Source of the DNA: Tiliqua scincoides
Taxonomy: Eukaryota > Chordata > Lepidosauria > Squamata > Scincidae
DNA: 64,000 nt
Assembly: GCF_035046505.1 (NCBI RefSeq)
Contig: NC_089826.1
Location: 3,658,501 to 3,722,500, forward strand
Direction: 5' to 3'
Positions 24,116 through 34,966 of this stretch are shown here, piece by piece; positions within the stretch are counted from its first letter, which is position 1, and each line of letters opens with the position of its first letter. The notes beneath the pieces were generated by a model that saw only the letters and a program-made list of their open reading frames with translations, did not search any database and was not told the origin of the DNA. The position numbers and the translations under genes were made by a program.

Positions 24116-25220
24116 ATGGGATTTGTGGACCCCAAAGTAAGCAATTTTGGTGTATATATTTTTGTTTGTTTATTAGGTGAGTATTGACGTGCAGGCACTC
24201 CAGCCCACATATGTTAAAATAAGCAATTTGCATTTAATTCAAACACACAAATCCATACTTAAAAAAAAAAAAATGGTATCCTTAGAATTTGCCAGATGGG
24301 CTGCAGGTGAGAAAATGGGGACTGTACAATGACCAACAGCCCAGTCCTAACTAAACCACCCCACTGATGCAGCCATGCCAACAGAGTGTGCACTGCATCC
24401 TGCGGGGAGGGGGCAGTCTCTGCTTTCCCAACAGGTCTCCTTGGCTCTGGGCTAGCTATTTTGCTGGGGTGGAACTGAGGAGAGCAAGGGAGAGGGAATG
24501 GGGATAGGATCCTGGCACATGGTGATGTCATCAGGACCCCCATCCTCCCCATTCCACCTCCCACCCACCCTTCCCTGGCCAGATATCCCATTCCTCCACC
24601 TCCCACATTCCCCACTGCCAATCCACTGGCCCTGATGGCGGGTGGCTCCCCTATTAGCGCACTCATGACTGCCAGCCATGTGCCCTGGTGGCCACACATG
24701 TTGCAGTAGCTGTTCCACTGGGGTATCTGCCCATTTGGAGCGGGTCCTGAGATGATTGTAGTTCTAAGATAAATGCTTGTCTTAAAGGCCTAGGTGATAA
24801 ATGAATTTTAATTTACCTTTTAGAACCCTATTAATGCACACTCAGCTGGTGTCGGTCAATCTGATTATGTCTTCTACTGCTATTAATATTTATCAAGGTT
24901 TGGGCTTACCTATGGTCAGCAAAGTGCCACTTGCCGAAGAGGTGAACTCTCGAGTTCCATGGCAGGCAGGAGTCCTGAGTGAGGCCCACCAGAAGAGTAT
25001 AATTTAACATTCAGTGAAAGTTGCAGGGGACCATAAACTGAACAGCATTTCCATCCAACTAAACATTACAGAAGGATCTTGACTATGGGTGATGGACATT
25101 CCCAGATCTATAGCACTATATGAAGTGAGGTGTGGCAGTTCCATTTTCAGTCAGTTGAGCGCACAAAAGCCATGCCTCAGCAATGCTTGTGGACTGTAAA
25201 AGGGAAACATCCCACTAAAG
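24116..25220. other. Intergenic, no gene seen
   Basis: Includes a diverged MITE-like stretch starting CAGCCCAGTCCTAACT near 24339. Nothing coding is supported. Confidence 0.4.
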
Positions 25221-25541
25221 CAGGGGTCTCCAAACTTTTTGGCCAGGGGGCCGCATCAAATATCTGGCATGGTGTTGAAGGCCGGAAAAAAAAAAATTTA
25301 AAATATAAAATTTAAATAAATAAATTAGAGATGGAACTTAGATGAGTGAATAAATGAATGAATGGACTCATTCAATTTACCTCTCTGGTCCTCAGAACAC
25401 CCTGCAGATGCAACCACAGTACAGCTCTGGTTGTGTTCAGTTGTGGGGCAGAGGCTTTCAGGGGAAAAGAGGCTGGCCGGGCCGGATAGAGGCTGGCCAT
25501 GGGCTGCATCTGGCCCCTGGGCCAGGGTTTGGAGATCCCTG
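25221..25541. repeat. hAT (Charlie-like) MITE with perfect target duplication
   Basis: Ends CAGGGGTCTCCAAACTTTTT and GGTTTGGAGATCCCTG, flanked by identical 8-mers cactaaag at 25213-25220 and 25542-25549. The interior has a (A)n/(TAAA)n stretch and two GGCCGG segments. Confidence 0.92.
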
Positions 25542-26190
25542 CACTAAAGCATCAGCCAATCTGACCTGCCTTCTTTATTCTTCTCTGGGTCAGGAATAAA
25601 AAGTCTTGCATGAGTGTGATTCTCTAAAGTGCCTGTTTTTTTTCCTCCCCATAATCGTGCTGTTGCAACCTTCAGAACGGATCTTCTCCCCTGCCTATCA
25701 GCTGCCTTCAAGCCAAGGTTGTTCTGACCAGAGTACCATACTAAATTAGTCAGAGTTTTATTCCTGCTTGACTGAGAAAAAAAAGAAGGAAAAAAAATGT
25801 CCATCAGGGAAGGCAAAACGCAACCCTATTTTAAAGAAAGGAAAGTCAACTTTCTGAAGCAAACCTTGCCTATGATATACATTTCACCACCAGCACTCAG
25901 TTCCAAAGTCCCTGAGCTATACAGCCCATCTCAATTTGCTCACTCAGCTCATCCAATAATGGGTATTTTGGTGATTAGCCATACCAGAGAACATCCAATC
26001 GGCTACTCAATATCTCGGATACCGAAGTTGATCATGACTGGAGCTGCAATCCTAAGCATACTTGGCTGGGAGTCAATCCCTGTGAAATCTGACCGACCAA
26101 TTTCCAAGTAAACATGGACTCATCCTCATCATCCTATTGGAAGCAATGGAAAAAGATGGAGTGGCAACAGTCCTTCTCAATTCAATAGGA
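25542..26190. other. Intergenic, no gene seen
   Basis: No exon or intact repeat recognised. A stretch with CTGCAATCCTAAGCATACTT near 26044 resembles one arm of the GTAAGT MITE family. Confidence 0.35.
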
Positions 26191-27085
26191 CAGTGGTGGC
26201 CAACTTTTCAACTTTGGGGCTCCTATGTTTAAATGGGGGCTAGTATCTACCCCTGAGGGCTGGGGATAAGAATAGGCCCTCAGTTTGGCTGAACTTGTCA
26301 TAAGAGGTGACTGAACAGCCACCGGGTAGATGGGACTCGTCAGCCTGGGAAGGCAGCTCATCTGAGAGAAGGAAAACTCTGATCCCAAACCTCCACTGCC
26401 TTGTGGCTACATCCAGTTATGGAAAAGACTTCAGGAGTCAACCTTGAGGCCAAATCCGGAGCCGGAGTCCCTGAAGCAGTTCATGGCTGAACACAGTCAC
26501 GTTCTGGCAACTCCTGCGACGTCGCTGGAACCAACCATATTGGCTTCTGCCTTTCCATTGGACCATTTCAGCGACGTGGAGAGGGGGGATTTGCTGCATG
26601 GGTAACAGTCTATCCTCCATATCTACTTTACCCAGGCTTCGTGCACTGGAGAGGACACTCTGTTCCAGAACATTATTCAGAGTGCGATACCATAGTCTTC
26701 CGAGACTGAAGGAAGGATGCCAACAAGATCTACCCCTCAGTGTGATTACGGTTTCTCCCACCAAACCATGTACCACTTGGTGTCTGGCTGCAAACTGAGG
26801 GCGTATACAGGCCTGTGGTCTGACTTTTTCTTTGAAGGTAACTCTGCCCTTGAATGACTGCATGAACTGGACATTGACATTTGATCTAGTCCAACTGATA
26901 TATAAGTCCATGTATTATATGCCATAAGCTAAATAAATAAATAAATGGGGCTCCTAACCATTAATGATTGTACGGAGAAGGAAATTTAGGAACTGTAGCC
27001 TGTCATCTGACAAACTCCATTCCCTCTTCTACCCAATTGTTAAAGGTCCAGCAGCCCTTTAAGTTGAAGGGGTTGGCCACCCCTG
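26191..27085. repeat. hAT-like MITE interrupted by a LINE derivative
   Basis: Left end CAGTGGTGGCCAACTTTTC and right end GGGGTTGGCCACCCCTG. The flanking 8-mers caatagga / caatagtc agree at 6 of 8. A complete relative of about 180 bp is at 34778-34958. The extra length is a LINE-derived insertion (26255-26727). Confidence 0.7.
26255..26727 (+). mobile_element. Head-plus-tail derivative of the resident LINE, second copy
   Basis: The same head as at 13290 (GAATAGGCCCTCAGTTTGGC to GGTAACAGTCTATCCTCC) joined to a shorter LINE 3' end (GTGCGATACCATAGTCTTCC). It is bounded by ATCTACCCCT at 26245-26254 and 26728-26737, a 10-bp target duplication, so the composite moved as one unit. Confidence 0.75.
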
Positions 27086-27420
27086 CAATAGTCTCACAAC
27101 TGATGTTGGCTGGATATTGCCACGGTTCGGACATACATACAGTTCTCTCAATGGTTTGTGGCTACGTTTAGAAAAGAATAAAATGAAATAATAGATTTCG
27201 TGAAACAAATGCAAAGTAACAAGGGGACGGTGATGAGACACCCTTATAATCTGTCGGTGTTACCTAAGCAAAGTCCCTTGTGCGACAAGACGACTCTCTC
27301 ATTCCTGAGTTCTCTCCTTTAGCATGTAAAGCTTCTGAACCACTTTAAGCAGACTAATCTCATTAGTGGGAAACTTGTCCTGATCACATAATCTCTTTGC
27401 TCATTACTATGCCGTAGCCC

Positions 27421-27574
27421 CAGTGGCATAGCTAGAGAGGGGCAAAGCACTGGCTTCCATTTTACTCCCACTGCCCCGAATGGCTCTGAAGGGAAGGGGG
27501 AGAGGTTGTTTGCACACTGCAGTGAGGCTCCCTGCAAAACTTAATACTTTGCACCCCCTCTAGCTATGCCACTG
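27421..27574. repeat. hAT-like MITE, family A
   Basis: Ends CAGTGGCATAGCTAGAG and CTCTAGCTATGCCACTG. The flanking 8-mers cgtagccc / catagccc match at 7 of 8. Confidence 0.88.
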
Positions 27575-28128
27575 CATAGCCCTACAAGATACTGGGAACA
27601 GGGCACAGTAGATACACACCAGTTGTTCTGTTGTTTGTCCTCCTTTGTGAATACCTGCCATATTCCCCCCCCCCTTTCTCCTCAAAGGCTGGAGATGGGC
27701 GATAGTTTTTCTCAGAACCTTAAAAGTGGTTTTAAAAAGAGATTGCTGCTCGTGGCACGTACACCATCTTACTTTTGCCTCTGGTAAACAGGTTTTGCAA
27801 GGGTCAATGATCCTTTCGGTCATCAGCAACAGTGGGACAAAAGAATCTACCAATGTGGCACTTAAGGTGGCAAACAAAAACCTGTAGAGGCAGAAATAAA
27901 ACGTGTGCATCATAGGAATCCATGCCCCTCCCAAACCATTGACGACTCTCTTAAAAACTGGTTTGACTCCAGCCTAAGTGCTGGTCACTGCAGGATGTCA
28001 GTCTAGAGAGATCCTTGGCCTGACCGAGCATTTCTTATGTTCTTTACTGTTTACATGACTCACAGATCAGTTAGAGGCTGGAAAACTAGTAACTCCTGGA
28101 CTGGACAGTGCACAAGTTACCAGGCCAA
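27575..28128. other. Intergenic, no gene seen
   Basis: No supported exon or repeat boundary. A C-run lies near 27665-27674. Confidence 0.35.
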
Positions 28129-28309
28129 GGGTGCAATCCTCACCAATTTATCTGCACCGAGGTGAGGGCAATGCAGCTCCGAGGTAAGGGAACAAACATT
28201 GCCGCACCTTGAGGAGGCCTCCATGACTGCCCCCCCCAACTGCAGGACGCAGTACATGCCCCATTGGCACAGCTATGCCAGTGCTGGAAAGTTGGTTAGG
28301 ATTGTGCCC
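28129..28309. repeat. Palindromic MITE, family C (AATCCTAACC ends)
   Basis: Left GGGTGCAATCCTCACCAATT and right GGAAAGTTGGTTAGGATTGT are inverse. The same family is at 41725-41902, 50873-51053 and 59495-59672. The superfamily was not determined. Confidence 0.7.
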
Positions 28310-30899
28310 CCAAGTTACCTAAGATACTGAGCAAGGAATTTGAAGTTTGTCTCATTTGTTTCTGAGGAATCCCTTACAATAAACACCCAAGCCTGAAACA
28401 ATCTCTGTGAGCCCCAAAGCCTGTGCTGCTGTTCATTCAAACAGCTCTGTCAGAGGACATGATCACAAACAAGGAATGAAAAGGGTATATGCTTACCCAT
28501 CCAAAAAGCAGTCTCAAAAGCTTGCCTTGGACAACAAAGCCTGTGTTCAGATGGTCAGGTTCTGCCACGCAAATGGAAAGCAGCCTTTATATATTCCCAA
28601 GGGGCAGGCAAGATGTTGGGAGACAGGAGGAGCCTCTAGATTCAACCTGGACTTTTCCAACTAATGTTCCAGTTGATCCTCTTTTGAATCTTCCAAGAAA
28701 TCAGTGGGAGACATAGGCCCTGTTCCATGGGAATTGGTTGAGGACGAAGTGCTTCTGGGTGCAGAAGGGGGGCTGTTGCTGTGTGGTGCAAGCGGACCAG
28801 TTTCAATCCATAGGCTCTTCAGTTAAAAAAGGATTTTTGGTTGGGAAAGACTTGAGATCTGCTGCCGGTTTGCGGACACAGAGTTGAACCAAGTAGAGTA
28901 ATGGACTGACCCAGTGGAAGGCAGTGTCGGATGTCCGTAGGTCTTTCAGTTTCAGTAGTTCAGAATTTGTCCATGCTAGGTTATTATGCACCAGTGCTTC
29001 CCAAAGGGGGGCACACCAGTGTGCATGATCTTGCCACAGTGGTGTTTTTTATGGTAGAGCAGATAGTTGCAGCGAAGGGGTTCTTTGGGTGTAGACCTGT
29101 AGCAGGGAGGGACTCCAGACTCATTCACTCTATCATAAAGCCCTCCTCACACCCAAAGTGTCCTGTCTTGGCCGGTGAAGATCCACAGGTAAATGAAACC
29201 ACACTCTGGATGCTTACAAATCACCCAGGCTTCATGGGGGTAAGACAAGGACTTGATGTGCTGGATTGAGTCGCCGGCCAGCTCCGCAGAGATCAGCCCA
29301 GCGCACCTCGTGCATTCTTGCTGTTCATGTGCCTAGTTAGTGTGGTGGTGGCCAGAATGTAGATGGTCTGGCCAATGAAACCGGAGGTTGGATCTGTGGC
29401 CTTCTTGACCCTGTAGGCCAATGATGACATGATTCTATAACAGAGCATTTAACACGCATCCTCTCCCTTATTTCTGATTTCCCTGCTTCTGCTTCCTATT
29501 AATTGTGACTTTTTAAAAAAAAGTTCTTTAATTTCAGGTCGTTTAAACCTGTTGGATACAGGGTGGGGGGGGGAGAGGTTCTCCTTAACCTCTGAATTCT
29601 CTACTGTGCCATGTTTAAGTGCCAGACATTAAAGCACAAGAAAGCAGGTGGCAAAGGTCATTTGCTAGACAATGCCTCACAGCCATGGTCATTTCACCAG
29701 GCAGAAAGAAGGGGGGTGAATATCTGACAAGACAAACATTCTCAATCTGATTAAGAGGCGCAAATCCTTGTCCACAGAGCTGATGAAGGGATGGATGAGC
29801 TGATTGCATCTAACCAAGGTCAGGCAAAGAGGAACAGGTACGACAGCACAGATATTAGCCCTGTCTGGTTCCATTAATCGTTAATATTGCTCATTTACAT
29901 GAATGACTGTCTTTGTGTCCTGGGAGAAGAAGCCTCAATTATCTCTTCCTTCTCTCTGAAACTCCTTTGCATAGATCAGTGTGTCATGGCATCAAAGATA
30001 GCTATTGTGGCTTCCTATGCTTAGAAACTTGGGCAGATCCTGTCTGCTCTGCAGTGTGGATTAAAAAAAAAGGATACAGGAAATGTACCACATCCAGATC
30101 CCTATTTAGAGGGACCCTAATTCTCCTATTGCAGTGAGGGGCAACTCCAGAGCTCCTCTGACTCTGCCCATTGGGGAATGGGGGGAGGTGGATGATCAGA
30201 ATGGAGGGATCCATGGATCAGTCCAGCTGGGTGGGCCTTTGGCCCATCCCCAACCTAGCACTACCCCTGGTGGTGAAACCACAGCTTCCTGAGGTCTATC
30301 TCAATTTCCTGGTCCCCTTGGAGCCAGGACTGTTCAGGTCCCTAAGGGCATCGTATAGGCTCAAATGCTCAAACAAGCTTCTGTTGCAAACCAATGAAAC
30401 TCTTTCCCCCAGATCTTGGTTTGAGATTTTTTTTTTTTTATTCTCACCACTGACCCAAAACACTCAGGATGAATCCCTTTTTTATCCCACTGTGGGAGTT
30501 TGTTTACTTCCTCTGAAGATAATCACCCTTCTAGTGAGCCACACAGACAAAATACAATGCATGCAATCCAAACTGGACAGTACTTCTCCAGCAGCCTGAG
30601 AAGATGTCAAGAACAGTATGAATTACTCTCCAGCACCATCTATTGGCCCAGCAGGGACTCAGGGAGAGATCAGGACATGACAGCAACTGTTTAATGTAGG
30701 GAGATAGTGATACCAGTAACAGCAGGGCTGGCATCTATTTTTTTCTATTGAAGAAAATTAAATAGCGGGACAAAAAACTCAGTGTTCAGGGACCATTCAC
30801 ACTGATGTGCTGGGACAGGCAAAGACATCCAAAATGGCATGAGTCTTCCTTGAAGGAAGCCCTGCCTGGGATTTGCTGAAGATGATGGCAGCAACTGTT
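28310..30899. other. Intergenic, no gene seen
   Basis: About 2.6 kb with no recognised exon. Near 28989 a CAGTGCTTCCCAAAGGGGGG motif looks like one end of a hAT-like element. Other open frames have no support. Confidence 0.4.
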
Positions 30900-31648
30900 A
30901 CCCTGCACATGCCTGATCTCGTCTGATCTCGGAAGCTAAGCAGGGTCAGGCCTGGTTCGTACTTGGATGGGAGACCGCCTGGGAATACTGGGTGCTGTAG
31001 GCTTATACCATGGTCTCGGAAGCTAAGCAGGGTCAGGCCTGGTTAGTACTTGGATGGGAGACCACCTGGGAATACCTGGTGCTGTAGGCTTCTACCATGA
31101 TCTCGGAAGCTAAGCAGGGTCAGGCCTGGTTAGTACTTGGATGGGAGACCGCCTGGGAATACCGGGTGCTGTAGGCTTCTACCATGATCTCGGAAGCTAA
31201 GCAGGGTCAGGCCTGGTTGGTACTTGGATGGGAGACCGCCTGGGAATACTGGGTGCTGTAGGCTTCTACCATGATCTCGGAAGCTAAGCAGGGTCAGGCC
31301 TGGTTAGTACTTGGATGGGAGACCGCCTGGGAATACCGGGTGCTGTAGGCTTCTACCATGATCTCGGAAGCTAAGCAGGGTCAGGCCTGGTTGGTACTTG
31401 GATGGGAGACCGCCTGGGAATACTGGGTGCTGTAGGCTTCTACCATGATCTCGGAAGCTAAGCAGGGTCAGGCCTGGTTAGTACTTGGATGGGAGACCGC
31501 CTGGGAATACTGGGTGCTGTAGGCTTCTACCATGATCTCGGAAGCTAAGCAGGGTCAGGCCTGGTTGGTACTTGGATGGGAGACCGCCTGGGAATACTGG
31601 GTGCTGTGGGCTTATACCATAGTCTTTCGAGACTGAAGGTTGCCAACC
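30900..31648 (+). repeat. Tandem array of eight 5S rRNA-derived units with LINE-type tail
   Basis: Begins with a 5S-like lead (TGCACATGCCTGATCTCGTC). Eight 87-bp units follow, whose GATCTCGGAAG (GGTCTCGGAAG in the second) starts are at 30925, 31012, 31099, 31186, 31273, 31360, 31447 and 31534. Each retains 5S box A, the intermediate element and box C, and ends GGTGCTGTAGGC plus TTMTACCAT. Only the last unit carries the tail AGTCTTTCGAGACTGAAGG TTGCCAAC shared with the LINE. Variant bases (GGTTAGTAC versus GGTTGGTAC) partly alternate from unit to unit. The units lack the first ~40 nt of 5S and no T-run terminator follows, so these are not ordinary 5S genes. Confidence 0.9.
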
Positions 31649-31744
31649 ATTGTTTCAGAAGCATTTGCAGAAGTACAAACTGAGAGCAGAGATTCCAAAA
31701 GAAGACAGAGTTTTGCAGATTAAACATAACAAGGGCTACCATAC

Positions 31745-31964
31745 CTAGGTATGCAGGTAGTTTAGTTTTGCAGGTAGCCTCATGGCAGCATGCAAACGGC
31801 CCCTCCGGAGCCTGAGGGGAGCCCCTTTGGAGCTAGGAAAACGCCTCCATTTTGCTCCCACTGCCTGCAATGGCTCCGAAGGGGAGGGAAAGGAACCACT
31901 TGTATGGCACATTCAGGTGCCAGCAAAACGGAGTGCTTTGCACCCCCTCTAAGCTACACCACTG
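31745..31964. repeat. hAT-like MITE, family A (diverged)
   Basis: Right end GCACCCCCTCTAAGCTACACCACTG with interior GCAGCATGCAAACGGCCCCT. The left end is eroded. Confidence 0.6.
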
Positions 31965-33086
31965 CGAGGTAGTCCTGTTGGCATGTTATGCAAATCATGT
32001 GATTATTGTGCCCATCATGGTGGGTTGAGAGAGGGTTAAGCATCACCCCCACTGCAGATTTCCATGCTCACTTACTCCCTCCCAATGCAGTTTGACAGCC
32101 AGCATTGCCTTCCTGTTCATGTGCCTACATGTGTCACTGATTATGCACCTATTTACATGGAGCAGATCCTCCTGAACACAGTGCCTCTGAGTAAACATGC
32201 ATCAAATTGCATGGCCAGAACTTTCACTTTCAGGGACCTGGGATAGGGAGCTGAGCCCTGCACACCAGTTCCTTCAGCGAGACGGAGAACCCAATTTTAA
32301 CAGGTATTCTCATGCAAGAACGACGACAACAAGAGGGGCAGTGATTGTTTCAGGGCCAGAACTAAAAAAATAGGGGACTGTATGTACTGATAAATTGGAG
32401 TTCGTTAAATCGAGGGCTCACTGTACTCCGTTTTAGAAGCGAGTTACAGCAATTTTCCGGAGGCGTCAAGGCAGAGGACAGGATGCATACAAACAGACCA
32501 TTGGCTCCTTTCTCTCCACAAAATCTTCAGGAGAGACAAAACAGAGCTCAGGTGGGAAAGAAGGGAGGGAGTTCTCAGTGGCCATCCTCTAAGCTTGTAA
32601 TAACTAAACACACAGACACTTCCTTGCGTCTTTGGAAGCCTTTTTGCTTTTTGTCTTTCCTGGGAACATAAAAGCAAAGACAGGAGATTCTGCCACTTTT
32701 TTTCACCCTGAGGTTCCTCACAGTCACAGTATGCCAGGATTTTAGCATGGCCTTAGAAGGTGCAAGTAGCAGGGTAGTTGACCAGCATGCCACCCCAGGG
32801 CACACTGGTCTTCCTGCTCTACCCCACACTCCCTGGGGCATTTGGTGGGCCGCTGTGAGATACAGGAAGCTGGACTAGATGGGCCTATGGCCTGATCCAG
32901 TGGGGCTGTTCTTATGTTCTTATGTAGGATGCAGGGAGAGTCCTTTTGGCAAGTGTGCCTCAGTGGGGGGAACTTATGTTGTGGGAATCGAATTGGGGCC
33001 TGTGTCTTAGATTGGTATGAAAAATGATCTCAGCTTATCCTGCTTTGAGGGTCAAGAACTAGAAGCATTTCTGAGTGAACCCAAGG
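31965..33086. other. Intergenic upstream of MT1
   Basis: No exon recognised apart from the CR1 tail at 32829-32927. Nothing else is supported. Confidence 0.4.
32829..32927 (+). mobile_element. CR1 LINE 3' tail
   Basis: CCCTGGGGCATTTGGTGGGC to GGAAGCTGGACTAGATGGGC, ending in the CR1 octamer repeat TTCTTATG-TTCTTATG. 5'-truncated. Confidence 0.85.
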
Positions 33087-33244
33087 CTGGGTGGGGAGAG
33101 CTAACCCAACTCTGTGCCTCTTGAAACTCCAAAGAAAAGTATTCACTGACCTCTGGTGACATCACTGACTTCATTCTCGGCCTCTGACAGTCTTCCACCC
33201 TGTTTGGGAAAAAAATGCAAAAAAGAAAATTGTCCATTTTTCTG

Positions 33245-33265
33245 TGACCTCACATCCTCGACCTT
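33245..33265 (+). promoter_or_regulatory. Putative nuclear-receptor half-sites, MT1 promoter
   Basis: TGACCT (33245-33250) and CGACCTT (33259-33265) lie about 105-130 bp upstream of the TATA box, near the position of the composite hormone response element known in mammalian oxytocin promoters. They are conserved in MT2 at 48446-48466. Function is inferred only. Confidence 0.35.
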
Positions 33266-33369
33266 AGATGATTAGGCGAGGCGGGGTGTCGTGAAAGGCA
33301 ATGCTTTGTGGGTTTTAAGAGAAACGTGTAACGATGGTGATGGCATGACCAAACAGACCTGCCCGCCGA

Positions 33370-33377
33370 CATAAATA
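33370..33377 (+). promoter_or_regulatory. MT1 TATA-like box
   Basis: CATAAATA 82 bp before the MT1 start codon, in the same position as CATAAATA in MT2. Confidence 0.65.
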
Positions 33378-33458
33378 CATGTGGCCTTCAAGGCACAACC
33401 CTAGAAGACCATTCCCGTGACCACCAAGCAAAAGAAGCGGTTGGTGGCAGCCAGAACC

Positions 33459-34287
33459 ATGTCCAACAACGCACTGGCCTTTGGCTTGCTTTGGCTCGTG
33501 GCCCTCTCGTCAGCCTGCTATATCCAGAACTGCCCCATTGGAGGGAAGCGCTCCATCCTGGACATGGACGTCCGAAAGGTAGGTCAGATAGAAATCGGAG
33601 ACCTGGCAGGGAGGACTCTTTAGGAGTCCAAAATCCACAGATCTTCATTTGGCTCTGGTCTGTAGCTGAGTGATCCGGCAGTTGCTGGTGCCGAATAAGC
33701 CTTGCCGCGGGTGGCCCAGGCAGAGACACTTTACGAAAGTACGGCTCTTTTTTTTCAGTGCCTCTCCTGTGGGCCTAGAAACAGGGGGAATTGCTTTGGG
33801 CCCAACCTCTGCTGTGGAGAAGAGCTGGGCTGCTACTTGGGCACTGCAGAAACCCTGAGATGTCAAGAAGAAAACTTCCTCCCGACCCCTTGTGAGTCTG
33901 GAAAGAAACCGTGTGGGAACAACGGAGGCACCTGTGCTGCTACCGGCATCTGCTGCAACACCGGTAAGAGCAACGTCCCACTGGCTAAACCTCCTCCTAG
34001 AAACTCCCATACCTGCTGGCCAAGGGCTGTGCAGCACTTACAGTCTCATGTTCTGCACATAGATTTCTGTGCGCTTTGATTCCTGAGCCCTTCACAGTGT
34101 AGTGAAACGGGGATGATGGTATCTGCCCCATGTTATGGTGTACATACCCTTTTCCTCCCATGGATCCTTCATGATATTTGTGGGTGCATAAGGCTGTTTG
34201 TGTTTTGAGTTTCTGTGGTTCTCATTGATGTGTTGTCTTGCCATTTCAGAGGGCTGCATGCTAGACTCTGTGTGTGACCAAGAATGA
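33459..34287 (+). CDS. MT: Mesotocin-neurophysin precursor, copy 1 (MT1)
   Basis: Complete mesotocin gene. Exon 1 (33459-33578) encodes a 19-residue signal peptide, the hormone CYIQNCPIG (Ile8 marks mesotocin) and the GKR processing site. Exon 2 (33759-33963) carries the neurophysin core ([25 protein letters not shown]), and exon 3 (34250-34287) ends it with [12 protein letters not shown] and a stop. The precursor is 120 residues with all 14 neurophysin cysteines and no copeptin, as expected for the oxytocin branch. Introns are short (180 and 286 bp), with GT/AG ends and phases 0 and 1. AATAAA is at 34481. Mesotocin is the oxytocin counterpart of non-mammals, released by the posterior pituitary. 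The protein differs from MT2 at only three signal-peptide positions. Confidence 0.95.
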
Positions 34288-34480
34288 GAGAGCACCAAGG
34301 AGTACGGCCGGCAAAAGGAAAGCACTCTTATGAACTTGTAGGTGACAATACTACATCAACGGGGTGTACCTTTCCGTGCCAGATATGCATGTGGGGCACC
34401 AAGGGCGAACAAGCATGCGCAAAATGAAACTTGTACTATGACAAAAAAAAAATCTGTCATTGGTGTTCTTTTGGCATTGC

Positions 34481-34486
34481 AATAAA
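34481..34486 (+). promoter_or_regulatory. MT1 poly(A) signal
   Basis: AATAAA 194 bp after the stop. The same sequence context (GCATTGCAATAAAGGTCAC) occurs after MT2. Confidence 0.8.
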
Positions 34487-34647
34487 GGTCACAGGATTGT
34501 TGTTGTTGTGTATATATATCTGTTCATCCAGTAAATGGAGAAGGGGACTCGGAACAAGGATGCTTTAGTTCATTGATCAGTTGCCAATTGCAACACTGCT
34601 CATTCACATATCCATGTACTTTCCCACACATGTCACACAGGCACAGA

Positions 34648-34741
34648 CTAAGGCTGCAATCCTAACCACACTTTCCTGAGAGTAAGCCCCATTGAACAAA
34701 ATAGGACTTACTTCTCAGTAGACCTGGTTAGGATTGTGCCT
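34648..34741. repeat. Short MITE, GTAAGT family
   Basis: Left CTGCAATCCTAACCACACTT with GAGAGTAAGCCCCATTGAAC; right inverse GACTTACTTCTCAGTAGACC and GGTTAGGATTGTGCC. Confidence 0.75.
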
Positions 34742-34777
34742 TAACTCAAATTGGGGGAATGAACAATACATCTAGAG

Positions 34778-34958
34778 CGGAGGTGACCAACCTTTCACCT
34801 TTAGGACTCCTGGACCTTTAACAATCATGTAGAAGAGGGAATTTCAGCAGGTGCAGCTTGTTATCTTGCAGGTGACCAGCTACACCCGGAAAAATTCCCA
34901 CCTCTACACTATTGTTAAAGGTCCAGGAGCCCTGGAGTCGAATGGTTGGCCATCCCTG
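34778..34958. repeat. hAT-like MITE (GACCAACC ends)
   Basis: Left CGGAGGTGACCAACCTTTCA and right GAATGGTTGGCCATCCCTG. Flanking 8-mers atctagag / aactagag agree at 6 of 8. Interior arms ACCTTTAACAATCATGTAGA and TCTACACTATTGTTAAAGGT are inverse. Full-length relative of the element at 26191. Confidence 0.8.
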
Positions 34959-34966
34959 AACTAGAG

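Larger units (their letters stand above)
33087..34500 (+). repeat. Mesotocin segmental duplication, copy 1
   Basis: Direct copy of 48284-49720. Similarity starts about 370 bp before the MT1 start codon (GGGGAGAGCTAACCCAACTC) and runs past the poly(A) signal (GGTGTTCTTTTGGCATTGCA). Promoter, introns and 3' UTR are all included, so this is a DNA-level duplication and not a retrocopy. Confidence 0.88.

Noticed and set aside
30900-31648. Cluster of functional 5S rRNA genes
   Set aside because: All units but the lead lack the first ~40 nt of 5S, carry the TTCTACCAT junction, have no T-run terminators, and the array ends in a LINE-type tail.
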